A stretch of DNA of 64,000 bases from Paraburkholderia caledonica NBRC 102488 (GCF_000685095.1 NZ_BAYE01000024.1:1-64000), one strand, 5' to 3'. Shown: positions 10,819-20,530, counted from the first letter of the stretch. Translations and numbers: made by a program. The notes: a model not told the origin generated them from the letters alone.

Positions 10819-11868
10819 CTACTTCGAAGCCCACGACGAAAAACGCTGCTCCAACTCGTCGCCATGATCCGTCCAGAACGACAAATTCTGCAGAACCGCG
10901 TTCTTGCCGTTGGCCGGCGAGTTCGGCAGGTTCGCAAGCGTCTTCGCGTCGAGCGCCTTGATCGCCGCCACGTTCACCGGACCATAGGCGATGTGGTGCG
11001 CGTAGTCCTGCTGCGGCTTCGACGAAAGCGTATAGGCAATGTACTTCTCGGCAAGCGCCTTGTTCGGCGAGCCCTTCGGAATCGCCCAATAGTCGAGGTC
11101 GTAAATGCTGCCGTTCCACACGACCTTCAGGTTCTTGCCTTCTTTCTGCGCGGCATCGATCCGGCCGTTGTACGCCGTCGACATCACCACGTCGCCGGCC
11201 ACGAGGAATTGCGGCGGCTGCGCGCCCGCTTCCCACCACTGGATGTTCGGCTTCAACTCGTCGAGCTTCTTGAATGCGCGGTCCTGGCCTTCCTTGGTCG
11301 CGAGCACCTTGTAGACGTCTTTCGGTGCAACGCCGTCGGCCATCAACGCAAATTCGAGGTTGTAACGCGCGCCCTTGCGCATCGCGCGCTTGCCGGGGAT
11401 CTTCTTCACGTCCCAGAAGTCGGCCCAGCCCGACGGCGCGGTCTTCAATTTGTCGGCGTTATAGGCGAGCGCCGTCGACCACACGAAAAAGCCGACGCCA
11501 CAAGCTTGCGGCGATTCCGGAATCAGATCCGATTTCTTGCCGATCTTCGACCAGTCGAGCTTCTCGTACAGACCTTCGTCACAACCCCGGCCGATGTCGC
11601 CCGATTCGACCTCCACCACGTCCCAGTTCACGTGCTTGGCCTCGACCATCGCCTTGACCTTGGCCTGCTCACCGTTGTATTCGACAGCGGTCACCTTGCT
11701 GCCGCTCTGCGACTCGAACGGCTGGTTGAAGGCCGCCTTTTGTGCGTCCCCGTTCGCGCCGCCGAAATTCACGACCGTCAGTTCGGCCGCATTGACCTGC
11801 GCCGCGCCGAGCGCGAGCGCCACAGCACCGACAGCGACGGCGCAGCGCGATTTCCCGATCTTGTTCAT
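10819..11868 (-). CDS. periplasmic binding protein, polyamine (PotD/PotF) type
   Basis: 349 residues from ATG 11868, chosen because AAAGGAGAG lies just upstream and a signal peptide follows (MNKIGKSRCAVAVGAVALAL, cut after VNA). The mature protein starts AELTVVNFGGANGDAQ and has features of the PotD/extracellular solute-binding family 1/8 group, such as NWDVVEVESGDIGRGCDEGL, YNGRIDAAQ and DLDYWAIPKGSPNK. It captures the substrate in the periplasm and hands it to the two permeases. Its gene lies second in the operon, 104 bases after the ATPase gene. Polyamine, or a related organic cation or amino acid, is the likely ligand class; the exact ligand is unknown. Confidence 0.92.
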   Translation of the reverse strand: MNKIGKSRCAVAVGAVALALGAAQVNAAELTVVNFGGANGDAQKAAFNQPFESQSGSKVTAVEYNGEQAKVKAMVEAKHVNWDVVEVESGDIGRGCDEGLYEKLDWSKIGKKSDLIPESPQACGVGFFVWSTALAYNADKLKTAPSGWADFWDVKKIPGKRAMRKGARYNLEFALMADGVAPKDVYKVLATKEGQDRAFKKLDELKPNIQWWEAGAQPPQFLVAGDVVMSTAYNGRIDAAQKEGKNLKVVWNGSIYDLDYWAIPKGSPNKALAEKYIAYTLSSKPQQDYAHHIAYGPVNVAAIKALDAKTLANLPNSPANGKNAVLQNLSFWTDHGDELEQRFSSWASK

Positions 11869-11972
11869 GGTGTGTTGCTCTCCTTTGGTGGTGGTTTCAA
11901 GCATCATTCATGCAACTTTTTTATGTGCTGCTGACCGCTCTTCTCATGCAATCATGCGCGCGTTTCACGCAA

Positions 11973-13079
11973 TCACGCCCCCGCGAATACCCGCAGATGC
12001 TCGGGCGCAAACTCGAGCGCGACGGGCGAGCCAGGTGCGAAGGTATTGAGCGCATCGGTGCCGAGCGGCACCTTGACGAAGCACTCGTCCTGTTGCGGCA
12101 AGCCGCAACGCATGCGCACGTGGTCGCCAAAATAGATGAGTCCACGCGCTTCGCCGCTGAGCGCATTGGCGCCCGCCCGCGCCACGCCGTTGCCGTGACT
12201 CGCGAGCTTCATGCGTTCGGGACGGATGCACGCAACGGCCGGCGTGCCCGCCCGTGCGCCGCCGATGTTGCGGCCGGTCAGCCGCGTACCGTCGACGAGG
12301 TGAAACTCGCAATACTCGCCGTCCACGTTTGCGATCGTGCCGCGCAGCTTGTTGCTGTCGCCGATGAAGTTCGCGACGAACTCGTTGCACGGCGATTCGT
12401 ACAGACGGTCCACAGTGTCGAGCTGCTGCACGATGCCTTTGTCGAACACGGCGACGCGATCGGACATGGTCAGCGCCTCGCCCTGATCGTGTGTGACATA
12501 CACGAACGTCACGCCGAGCTTCTCGTGCAGCGACTTCAGTTCGTACTGCATGTGTTCGCGCAACTGCTTGTCGAGCGCGCCGAGCGGTTCATCCATCAGC
12601 ACGAGCTTGGGCTCGAACACGAGCGCCCGCGCGAGCGCGATGCGCTGCTGTTGTCCGCCGGAAAGCTGCGCCGGATACCGCTTCGCGAAGCTCTCCATGC
12701 GCACCATCTTCAGCGCGTTGTTGGTGCGATGAGCACGCTCTTCGGCCGATAGCTTGCGCACCGTCAGCGGATACGCAACGTTCTGCTCGACTGTCAGATG
12801 CGGGAACAACGCATAGTTCTGAAACACCATGCCGATGTTGCGCTTGTGGGGCGGCACGGTGTTGAGCAACGTGCCGTCGAGCCAGATCTCGCCGCCGGTG
12901 GGAAATTCGAAACCCGCGAGCATCATCAGGCAGGTTGTTTTGCCGGAACCCGACGGCCCGAGCAGCGTCAGGAATTCACCCTGATAGATGTCCAGATCCA
13001 GTTGTTTGACGACCAGCGTTTCGCCGTCGTACGTCTTGCGCACGCCTCGAAAGCTGACGATCACCTCATCCGTTTTCAT
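11973..13079 (-). CDS. ABC transporter ATPase, PotA type
   Basis: 368 residues from ATG 13079 (MKTDEVIVSFRGVRKTYDGE). The longer open frame upstream runs through the promoter region and lacks family similarity. Walker A is GPSGSGKTTC, the ABC signature LSGGQQQRIALARAL, and Walker B LVLMDEPLGALD, followed by the switch histidine YVTHDQGEAL. A C-terminal TOBE-type domain (about 280-368) is present. It powers the importer encoded by the next three genes and is the first gene of the operon, divergent from the MocR-type regulator. Confidence 0.94.
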   Translation of the reverse strand: MKTDEVIVSFRGVRKTYDGETLVVKQLDLDIYQGEFLTLLGPSGSGKTTCLMMLAGFEFPTGGEIWLDGTLLNTVPPHKRNIGMVFQNYALFPHLTVEQNVAYPLTVRKLSAEERAHRTNNALKMVRMESFAKRYPAQLSGGQQQRIALARALVFEPKLVLMDEPLGALDKQLREHMQYELKSLHEKLGVTFVYVTHDQGEALTMSDRVAVFDKGIVQQLDTVDRLYESPCNEFVANFIGDSNKLRGTIANVDGEYCEFHLVDGTRLTGRNIGGARAGTPAVACIRPERMKLASHGNGVARAGANALSGEARGLIYFGDHVRMRCGLPQQDECFVKVPLGTDALNTFAPGSPVALEFAPEHLRVFAGA

Positions 13080-13166
13080 CGCCGTAGTCTCCTCTGCCTG
13101 TCCGGCCGGCTGCCTTCGATAAGCAGCGGGCTTGCATCGATTGCGTGGCCCACTATAGACCGTTAC

Positions 13167-13209
13167 GGTTCTACAATATGGAACCATTTCATTATTCCGG
13201 ATAGAACCA
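13167..13209. promoter_or_regulatory. candidate operator between ABC operon and MocR-type gene
   Basis: The gap between the two divergent genes holds three copies of an (A/G)GAACC element: GGTTCTACA (13167-13175, reverse orientation), ATGGAACCA (13178-13186) and ATAGAACCA (13201-13209). The first two make a 19-base inverted repeat; the last two are direct repeats 23 bases apart. MocR/GabR proteins commonly bind direct repeats in their own divergent promoter. The last copy abuts the TTG start of the regulator gene. Confidence 0.55.
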
Positions 13210-13210
13210 C

Positions 13211-14758
13211 TTGGATACGATCATCTTGTCGGATTGGCTCGCCGCCAGGCTTGATCGCGCGGCCGCCGAGCCGATCTACCGGCAGACTTTGCGGTTGATG
13301 CAGCAGGCGATCCTCGCCGGCCAGTTACCGCCGGGCACCAAGCTGCCAAGCTCGCGCACGCTCGCCGAAGACCTCGGTATCGCGCGCAATACGGTGCTGC
13401 ACGTGTACGACCAGCTGACCGCCGAAGGCTATGTGATCTCGACCACGGGCAGCGGGACGTATGTCGCCGACACGCAGCCGGACACAGCCGCGGTCAACGC
13501 GCGGCGCAAGCCAGCGGTCACGGCGGTGGACGCGGAAGGCAAGCCGGTCGCGGTTCCGGGCAAGACGGCAAAGCGCGATCTGAACGATCTGTCCAATCGC
13601 GGCCGGCGCCTGATCGGTCAGGCGGGCGTGTCTGCAAAACAGTGGGGCGCGTTCATGCCCGGCGTGCCCGACGTCGCCGAATTCCCGGCGCGAACCTGGA
13701 GCCGCCTGCAAGCGCGCTTGTGGAAAGAAGCCAATCCCGATCTGCTGACCTATGCGCCGGGCGGCGGCTACCGGCCGCTGCGCCGCGCGTTGTCCGACTA
13801 TTTGCGGGTCGCGCGTTCGGTGAATTGCACGCCGGATCAGATCATCATCACTACGGGTATTCACCAATCCATCGATCTCGCGGTTCGATTGCTGACCGAC
13901 GTCGGCGACCGCGCGTGGGTCGAGGAGCCGTGCTATTGGGGCGCGCGCAGCGTGCTGCAGTCGTCGGGGATCACACTCGTTCCAGTGCCGGTCGACGAAG
14001 AAGGCCTCAATCCGCGCGAGCAGGATTTGCAGCAACCGCCGCGTCTCGCGCTCGTCACGCCGTCGCATCAATATCCGCTTGGAATGGTGATGAGCCTCGC
14101 GCGCCGCCGCACGCTGCTCGAATACGCGCGCCAGCACAACGTGTGGATCATCGAAGACGACTATGACAGCGAGTTTCGCTACGGCAGCCGGCCGCTAGCG
14201 TCGCTGCAAGGTCTCGACGACGCAGGTCAGGTGATCTACGTCGGCAGTCTCGGCAAGATGCTGTTTCCCGGCTTGCGCATGGGCTACATGATCGCGCCGG
14301 AGCATCTCGTCGACACATTCCGTATGGGCATCGCCGAGCTTTATCGCGAAGGTCAGTTGATGCAGCAGGCGGTAATGACAGACTTCATCATGGACGGCCA
14401 TCTCACTTCGCATGTCCGGCGAATGCGAGCGTTATACGGTGAGCGCCGGCAGATTCTGATCGATGCGATTACCGCGCGGTTTGGCACCGAACTGCCCGTC
14501 ATGGGCGACGAGGCCGGTTTGCATCTCGTGTTGGGACTGCCCGATCATGCCGACGATCGCGCGGTCACGGCGGCAGCGTTCGACGCCGGCGTGATCGTGC
14601 GGCCGCTCGCGAGCTACTACAGCAGCGATCCGCCCGCCATGCGCGGACTGCTGCTCGGTTACGCGTGCGTGCCGAACGAAAAGATCGGACCGGCGTTCGA
14701 CACGCTCGCGCGCGTGATCGAGCAGACGGCGCTGAAGAAGCCGACGCGCGCGGCCTGA
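13211..14758 (+). CDS. MocR/GabR-family transcriptional regulator
   Basis: 515 residues. An N-terminal GntR-type winged helix (about 18-88: EPIYRQTLRLMQQAILAGQL, LPSSRTLAEDLGIARNTVL, GSGTYVAD) is joined by a linker to a fold-type I aminotransferase domain from about 145. The PLP lysine is about K349 in SLGKMLFPGLRMGY, with upstream DDYDSEFRY. Such regulators sense amines or amino acids by forming PLP adducts. The start is TTG; an ATG with this fit is not available nearby. It is divergent from the polyamine-type importer, which is its probable target. Confidence 0.9.
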   Translation: MDTIILSDWLAARLDRAAAEPIYRQTLRLMQQAILAGQLPPGTKLPSSRTLAEDLGIARNTVLHVYDQLTAEGYVISTTGSGTYVADTQPDTAAVNARRKPAVTAVDAEGKPVAVPGKTAKRDLNDLSNRGRRLIGQAGVSAKQWGAFMPGVPDVAEFPARTWSRLQARLWKEANPDLLTYAPGGGYRPLRRALSDYLRVARSVNCTPDQIIITTGIHQSIDLAVRLLTDVGDRAWVEEPCYWGARSVLQSSGITLVPVPVDEEGLNPREQDLQQPPRLALVTPSHQYPLGMVMSLARRRTLLEYARQHNVWIIEDDYDSEFRYGSRPLASLQGLDDAGQVIYVGSLGKMLFPGLRMGYMIAPEHLVDTFRMGIAELYREGQLMQQAVMTDFIMDGHLTSHVRRMRALYGERRQILIDAITARFGTELPVMGDEAGLHLVLGLPDHADDRAVTAAAFDAGVIVRPLASYYSSDPPAMRGLLLGYACVPNEKIGPAFDTLARVIEQTALKKPTRAA

Positions 14759-14791
14759 GGGCGATGCAGGAGGAGCGCGCGAGGGCGTCGC

Positions 14792-17700
14792 TCACTTCAG
14801 CCCAAAATCGACTCGCGTAGTCGCACCTTTATCGTTGATGCCGTCTGCGTCCAGCTTCGGTGCGACGATAAACACCCGGCTGCTGTCGATCTTGCCGTCC
14901 AGATACTGCTGCACGCTCTGCGCCCGCTGTTGCGCGAGCTGTCGCAAGCTGGCCTCGTCGATGGGCGCGTTGGCCGCGAGCGCGCTTTTCATGTCGTCGT
15001 CGGGCATGCTCTTCGTCAGGCCGACGAAATTGCGCGGCTTCTTGAAGTCCGCGGATTTATACGCCTTGGTCAGGTACTTCTCGTATTCCTTCGGATCGAC
15101 GGTGACGCTCGACAAGTCCACGCTCTGGCCGTTGCCCACTACGTCCTTGATTTTCTGCTGTTTGACGAGGCGGTCCACGTAGCGTGCGCGCAATGCGGGC
15201 TCGTCGAGTTTCGGATCCACGCGGCCGATCAGGTCCATTTTGATCGACGGTTTGGAGCCGAGCGCCTTCACAATCGTGTCGAGCTTCTTGTTGTCGTCTT
15301 CCGTGAGCTGCGCCGAGCCCGGTTCGAATTCCACATAGCCTAACTCTTCGCCACTTCCGCCAAACGCGTGGGCAATCAGTGAGAACGGCGCGGTGACCGC
15401 CTTTTGCAGCAGATTGAGCACCGCATGCCAGATCAGCCCGCCAATGCTGAACTCAGGATTCGACAACGAGCCTGACACGGGCAGATTCACGTCGATTTCG
15501 CCCCGCGAATTCTTCAGCAGCGAAATGGCGAGCCGCACCGGCAGTTTGGTCGCCGTGTCGTTTTCGACGTGATCGCCGAACGTCAGCTGATCAATGAACA
15601 GATGGTTGTCTGCATTCAGCTGATCGTTCTCGAGCTTGTAATGCAGGTCGACGTTCAACTTGCCCTTGGTGATCGGATATCCGGCATATTTCGCGGAATA
15701 CGGCGTGAGATTGGTCAGTTCGATGTCGTGCGCGCTTGCGGTCAGATCGAGCGCCGGCTTCGCAATCAGCGGATTGACGGTGCCGCGAATGGACAGCGGG
15801 CCGTTGGCCGCCAGCTTCGCCGCGATCTCCACAGGCGCAGACGTGGTCGACTGCGTACCGAACGCGCCTACCGTGCCTTGAATGCCGACCAGGTTCGCCG
15901 TGTAGTTCGGCTTGATGAAGTTATCGGTGTACGTTACACGGCCTTGCTGCAAGACGAGTTGGCCGAAATGCAGCTTGACCGGGTTTTGCGGCGGTGTTGC
16001 GGCCGTCACTGTCGCGGGCGCGGCGGAAGACGCCGGCGCAGACGCGGAGGCCACCACGGGCGCCGACGAGTTGACGACCGCCGACGCCGTGGGCGGCGTC
16101 AACGGCACCGGTTCGGCACCGCCCTTGTTGTTCTTGTCGCGCGTGAGCGACTGCGCTGCGCCGCTTTCGTGCGCGACCACGTCGGTGAGATTCAGCTTGC
16201 CTTGTGCGTCGAGCAGCACGCGTCCATAGAACTTCGTGAAGGTGACGCGCTCCGCGTCCACTGACGTGCCGTGCTCGTCGTAATCCGCTTTCAGCTTTGA
16301 CAGCGCGAGGGACCGCCATCCCGCGAACGGGTCCGACGTTGCCTTGTCAAGCATCCGAACGTCGACAAGCGCAACGTCACCGCGATAGCTCGCCTTCAAC
16401 GACTTCGCCTGGCTCAACGCAAGATCGCCGCTGGCATTGAGCAGCGCGCTCGCGATCGCAGCATTCAACCTGCTGCCGAAATACGGTTCGAAAGCCGCGG
16501 CGTCGAGCCGGTTCGCGTTCACCTTGACGGCGACCTTCAGCGGCGTTGCCGTAACGTCGCCCTTGAGGTCGAGCGTGCCTTTCCCGTTCAGCGTGGCTTG
16601 CAGTTCGACCGGCAACGGACGGCCGAGGTCGTTGCTGATCTGCTTCACTTTCAACTGCAGCGGCGTGATGCCCAGTTTCACCGGCTGCGGCGTGGTGTTG
16701 TCGGTGAAATTGGCTGTGGCGTCTTTGACATTCAGTTCGCCGATCTTGTAGCGCCACGCCGGTCCTTCGGCTTGTGCCTTCTTCGCCGCATGAATCGCCG
16801 TGCGCGTCGGTTCAGCTTCGTGAGCCGCCCCGAGCGACGCAAGGTTGATGCTGCCGTCTTTCAGGCGTTGCACGTCGACTGCGAGGCCTGTGGTGTCAAC
16901 GCTCGTGACGTCGGCCGTGCGGGCATTCAGGTCCACCTGCTTGACCTTCACGCTGCCTTGGGCGAGCGCGATGAGCGGCTCCCTACCGCCGCGCGCCGCC
17001 ACTTTCAACGAACGCATGTCAAGTTGCGTATCCGCGATCATTACGGCAGCCGGCGACTTTGACCAGTTCGCGCCGATATTCGCCGTCGTGGAAAGCACGC
17101 CGTCCGTCACCTGCGCAGTGGTCGCGGCGTCGAGATACGGTTGCAGCAGCGGCAAATTCAGTGACTTGACGTCGAGCTTCGCGCTCGCGGTCTTAGCGGC
17201 GAGGCTCAATGCCCCGGCCAGGCCGAGCGAACCACCGCTGCGCTTCAAGTCGGTATTCAGCGTGTAATGCGCGGGTGCGGTGGCCAGCGTGGAAAAATCG
17301 GTCAGCGTGACAGCGAGTTTTTCCAGACCGACGTCGACGGGGCGCGACGCGGCTTCGTCTTGCACGTTCACCGTACCGTCATTGAGCACAAAACGTTTGA
17401 TCGAAAGATCGAGCGGCGGCACAGGCTTCGCGGCGTCTTTTGCGGCGTCGGTCTTTGCAGCACTTTTCGTATCACTTGTGCTCGATGCCGCCGCCGGCGC
17501 GCTCGCCGATCCAGCTACCGCCTTTGCAGTGGCCGGCGCGGGCGCGAACATCCGCTCCACGCTCAGCACGCCGCTTCTGTCACGCGCGAGATTCGCGCTT
17601 GGCGCGTCGATACGAATATCGTCGAAATGGTAGAGGCTTTTCAGTGGCTCGAGCGTGCGCGCGGCGACATGCACGGCGCGCGCAGCAAAAAACGGCGCCT

Positions 17701-18604
17701 TGCCCAGGTCCTGCACGTTCAGGTCGTTCAGATCGACGGTGCCGGCAACGCGCAGCGTCGGCGCGTCGTTCGACATGATGAAGTTCAGTTTCAGGTCGGT
17801 AGACAGCTTGCCCGACTGCACGATCACAGGCAGCTTTGTCGGCACATACGAGATCAGGCGCGGCACGTCTAGCCCGTCGAAGCGCAACGACACTTCCGAC
17901 TCACGCGACGCAGCGAACGGCTTCGTTTTGCCGTCGATGGCAAGCGGACTGCCGTCGATCCGCGCGCGCAGCAACGGCTCGACGAAGATATCGGTTTTGG
18001 AAGGCAACGTGGCGATAAACGGAATGCCGAGCTTCCATTGGTCGATTACGTGAGTGGCGCCGAGCAGTTTGTCGTCGAATGTGATCTGGCCGTTCTCGAG
18101 TCGAATATTCGATACGGAAAAGGGCGTCGGCTTGGTATCTGGCGTGCTCGGCTGCTTGGAAAATTTTTCGATCAGATCGGTGAAATTAAAGCGCTGCGCG
18201 TCATAGCGAACCACATGGAAGCGCGGCGAGTCGAGCTGAACTTCGTCGATAATCGGCGCTGCACGAAACAGCGAACTCCACGACGGCTGCACGATGAGCC
18301 GCTCGATATCCACGAAATTGCCAGCACCGCCGCGTTCGCCAATATGTACGCGGTCGGCTTCCAGTTTGAGCGTGTAGGGATTAAGCGCAATGCGGCCGAT
18401 AGTTGCGGGCCGGTCGAGCTGCTTGCTGAGTTGCTGTTCGGCGATGTGGCGAATCAGCGGCGGCGCCGCGAAAAAGCCCAGCAGACCGAAAAATACGATG
18501 AAGATGAGCAGACCTGTAATGACGCGCCTTGTGCGCCGCGATTGCGCGACGTCGCGCACGGTCCGCATGGAAGAGGCGAATGATGCTTTATTAATGCTTG
18601 CCAT
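14792..18604 (-). CDS. giant AsmA-like envelope protein (DUF748)
   Basis: 1270 residues from ATG 18604. An N-terminal cytoplasmic stub is followed by one membrane helix (about 24-46, VITGLLIFIVFFGLLGFFAA), then a very long periplasmic part of repeated beta-strand modules typical of the AsmA/TamB-like DUF748 group. A low-complexity Ala/Ser/Thr/Pro linker lies near the middle and another near two-thirds. The C-terminal region (ELGYVEFEPGSAQLTEDDNK ... GRVDPKLDEPALR) resembles an OmpA-like domain. AsmA-family proteins are thought to move or organise phospholipids between membranes; that role is inferred. It is a single-gene unit with a perfect 17-base palindrome about 90 bases upstream of the start. 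Confidence 0.88.
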   Translation of the reverse strand: MASINKASFASSMRTVRDVAQSRRTRRVITGLLIFIVFFGLLGFFAAPPLIRHIAEQQLSKQLDRPATIGRIALNPYTLKLEADRVHIGERGGAGNFVDIERLIVQPSWSSLFRAAPIIDEVQLDSPRFHVVRYDAQRFNFTDLIEKFSKQPSTPDTKPTPFSVSNIRLENGQITFDDKLLGATHVIDQWKLGIPFIATLPSKTDIFVEPLLRARIDGSPLAIDGKTKPFAASRESEVSLRFDGLDVPRLISYVPTKLPVIVQSGKLSTDLKLNFIMSNDAPTLRVAGTVDLNDLNVQDLGKAPFFAARAVHVAARTLEPLKSLYHFDDIRIDAPSANLARDRSGVLSVERMFAPAPATAKAVAGSASAPAAASSTSDTKSAAKTDAAKDAAKPVPPLDLSIKRFVLNDGTVNVQDEAASRPVDVGLEKLAVTLTDFSTLATAPAHYTLNTDLKRSGGSLGLAGALSLAAKTASAKLDVKSLNLPLLQPYLDAATTAQVTDGVLSTTANIGANWSKSPAAVMIADTQLDMRSLKVAARGGREPLIALAQGSVKVKQVDLNARTADVTSVDTTGLAVDVQRLKDGSINLASLGAAHEAEPTRTAIHAAKKAQAEGPAWRYKIGELNVKDATANFTDNTTPQPVKLGITPLQLKVKQISNDLGRPLPVELQATLNGKGTLDLKGDVTATPLKVAVKVNANRLDAAAFEPYFGSRLNAAIASALLNASGDLALSQAKSLKASYRGDVALVDVRMLDKATSDPFAGWRSLALSKLKADYDEHGTSVDAERVTFTKFYGRVLLDAQGKLNLTDVVAHESGAAQSLTRDKNNKGGAEPVPLTPPTASAVVNSSAPVVASASAPASSAAPATVTAATPPQNPVKLHFGQLVLQQGRVTYTDNFIKPNYTANLVGIQGTVGAFGTQSTTSAPVEIAAKLAANGPLSIRGTVNPLIAKPALDLTASAHDIELTNLTPYSAKYAGYPITKGKLNVDLHYKLENDQLNADNHLFIDQLTFGDHVENDTATKLPVRLAISLLKNSRGEIDVNLPVSGSLSNPEFSIGGLIWHAVLNLLQKAVTAPFSLIAHAFGGSGEELGYVEFEPGSAQLTEDDNKKLDTIVKALGSKPSIKMDLIGRVDPKLDEPALRARYVDRLVKQQKIKDVVGNGQSVDLSSVTVDPKEYEKYLTKAYKSADFKKPRNFVGLTKSMPDDDMKSALAANAPIDEASLRQLAQQRAQSVQQYLDGKIDSSRVFIVAPKLDADGINDKGATTRVDFGLK

Positions 18605-18696
18605 GCTCGGTTTTGGGTAATGCGGCGGCAAGCCCGCCGCTGAACGAAAATCCCGCAAGCGGCAGTATAAGTCGTGAATCTTTCGTGGGATATAAA

Positions 18697-18713
18697 TGTA
18701 AGCTGAGCTTACA
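18697..18713. promoter_or_regulatory. 17-base palindrome upstream of the DUF748 gene
   Basis: TGTAAGCT, a single G, then AGCTTACA: eight-base arms that match perfectly. It lies 93 bases before the DUF748 start, in the only A/T-rich part of the gap. A dimeric repressor or activator site is the simplest reading. I cannot name the regulator. Confidence 0.5.
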
Positions 18714-18735
18714 CAATTGCTCGCGCGATAAAGCC

Positions 18736-18773
18736 GCGCGTCCGTCACTCATATGCTGCCGTGACGGACGCGC
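18736..18773 (-). terminator. 13-bp perfect hairpin after the DUF1254 gene
   Basis: GCGCGTCCGTCAC (18736-18748) pairs fully with GTGACGGACGCGC (18761-18773) around a 12-base loop. It follows the stop of the leftward DUF1254 gene by 50 bases and precedes the DUF748 promoter region. Read leftward, only a short T tract follows, so termination may be partial. Confidence 0.7.
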
Positions 18774-18822
18774 TGATCGGCCTTCGAATCTCCCGGGCCA
18801 GTGTGCAGCAGACTCGTGCGAA

Positions 18823-20244
18823 TTACTGACGCACGACGGCCGGCGGTTGCCAGGTGCCGTCGGTGGCTTGAGGCTTCGGCGCGTACAAACGCAGCACCAG
18901 TTGCAGATCCGCGCGCGGCGCCGGCAGCCAGTTACCGCCCTTGCCGCGCGTGGACGACACGGTCACGTCGAGCGATCCATCGCGATTGCGGCGCGCGCCG
19001 TTGCGATCGCCCACCGCAATACGCGCCGGCGCACTTTCGCCGAGCGCGCCGTCTTTCGTGTAAGCGGTGATCGACCAGAAGCCGCGCACCGGGGGCAACT
19101 GATTCGGCGCAAAGTGAATCACATAGCGATTCGCGCCGTTGAGTGCGTGACCGTCGCTGTCCTGAGTGACGACCGCTCGCACTTCGTCGTCTTTCGTGCC
19201 GATGCCGGGCTGCGCGTACGCGGCGTATGCGCGCAGTGCGTAGTCGGGGCCGTAGTTGCCCACGCCATCGCCGAACCAGCTCCAGCCATTGCCGGTCAGC
19301 AAGTTCGACGGTGGCGTCACCACACGTTCGTGACCATCGGCGAGCCCGGCTGCAATCGCCTCCGATGCGCCAGGCAGCTTGACGGGCTGGTCCGGCTCCA
19401 CACCAAGGTCAGCGAGGATTTTCAGCGCATGCGGATCGGCGGGCTCCGGCGGGTTGTCGGCCAGCGCCTGCGCGAGTCGGTTGAAGAAGCCGTTCGCGTC
19501 GAGCGCTGCGACTTGCGCGGCAGGCGTGCCCGATGCGTTCGCGGAAGCGGCGGCATCGGCACTGCTGCGCGGCGGCACAATCGACGCCGAACGCGCGTCG
19601 CCCACATAGACGGAAAGCGGTGCGACGCGGATCGCCCGTTGCAGCTTGCGAACCGCGGTCAGATCACGCGTGCCGTTCGACTGAATGCGCACGCTCACCC
19701 ACGCGTTGCGGGTCGGCACATCGACGCGCTTCACGTTTTTCGGCAGATCGCCCTGCCAACCCGGTCCGACGAAGGCGATGGCTTGAGCCTTGATGCCAGC
19801 CGCGCGGGTGGCGAGCTGATCGCTCGTCGACCAGACCACGTTGGTCCACATGTCGAGCACGCGAGCGTCGACGTAACGGCCATGCGAATCCGGCAGCGCA
19901 ATGATCACGGGTTCCGCGCCGACGTCCAGCCAGCCGGTCGAATCCAGCGTGTCGAGGCTCGGCTGCATTGGATTGGCCGCGCCGATGGGCGGCAGCGCCT
20001 GCGCATGGCGCAGCGTGTTGAGCGGCGCGCGGCCGGGGTCGGTGCCGACTGCCGCGTCGCGCGCGACGCGCATCAGTACCAACGGATAGCCGAACACGTA
20101 TGAATCGGCGACTTCGTCCTTGATCCAGCCAGTGGATTTTTGCGTCGTGGAAGGCGTCGACGCACAACCGGTGAGGAATGCGAGGCCCGCGACGGATGCG
20201 CAGGTCCAGTAATTCGAAAACAGTGCTCGGCGATTTTTTATCAT
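18823..20244 (-). CDS. DUF1254/DUF1214 lipoprotein
   Basis: 473 residues from ATG 20244, chosen because it starts a lipoprotein signal ending FLTGC; the frame upstream is unrelated. The N-terminal DUF1254 part shows DSYVFGYPLVLM and GWLDVGAEPVIIALPDSHGR; the C-terminal DUF1214 part shows PPVRGFWSITAYTKDG. The family is widespread in proteobacteria and its biochemical role is not established. The protein should be anchored in the periplasm-facing membrane. It is transcribed alone, away from the copper ATPase gene. Confidence 0.9.
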   Translation of the reverse strand: MIKNRRALFSNYWTCASVAGLAFLTGCASTPSTTQKSTGWIKDEVADSYVFGYPLVLMRVARDAAVGTDPGRAPLNTLRHAQALPPIGAANPMQPSLDTLDSTGWLDVGAEPVIIALPDSHGRYVDARVLDMWTNVVWSTSDQLATRAAGIKAQAIAFVGPGWQGDLPKNVKRVDVPTRNAWVSVRIQSNGTRDLTAVRKLQRAIRVAPLSVYVGDARSASIVPPRSSADAAASANASGTPAAQVAALDANGFFNRLAQALADNPPEPADPHALKILADLGVEPDQPVKLPGASEAIAAGLADGHERVVTPPSNLLTGNGWSWFGDGVGNYGPDYALRAYAAYAQPGIGTKDDEVRAVVTQDSDGHALNGANRYVIHFAPNQLPPVRGFWSITAYTKDGALGESAPARIAVGDRNGARRNRDGSLDVTVSSTRGKGGNWLPAPRADLQLVLRLYAPKPQATDGTWQPPAVVRQ

Positions 20245-20499
20245 TCGTTCAGTGGGCGGAACATGCTGTCCAAAGGGAGACGCCGGCGCGAGCGCAACGG
20301 TGCTCGCGCGGTCTCCCAAAACCCAGCGCAGCCAGTCCGCGTCGCATCGCCGACAACATCGCGTTGTATCGTATCCGCGCTTCTCAGGCAAGCGCAAAGG
20401 CGTGAATAGCATTCTGTTTCCGAAGCGCGGCGCGATTTCCGGTAACGGCGGCTCGCCGCCTGTTCCGGAACGTCTCACAGTCGCGTTGCACGCATGAGC

Positions 20500-20530
20500 T
20501 TGACCTTCCCATCATGGGAAGGTCAATACT
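20500..20530 (+). promoter_or_regulatory. CueR-type copper promoter of copA
   Basis: TTGACCTTCCC (20500-20510) and GGGAAGGTCAA (20516-20526) form a perfect palindrome. The TTGACC hexamer also serves as a -35 element and AATACT (20525-20530) as -10, with the long 19-base spacer that MerR-family activators correct. This matches the known CueR sites of copA promoters. The ATG of copA follows 45 bases later. Confidence 0.92.

Noticed and set aside
18598..20103. Long plus-strand frame across the DUF1254 gene
   Set aside because: Antisense shadow with Arg-rich composition; the minus strand carries a recognisable lipoprotein with domain motifs.
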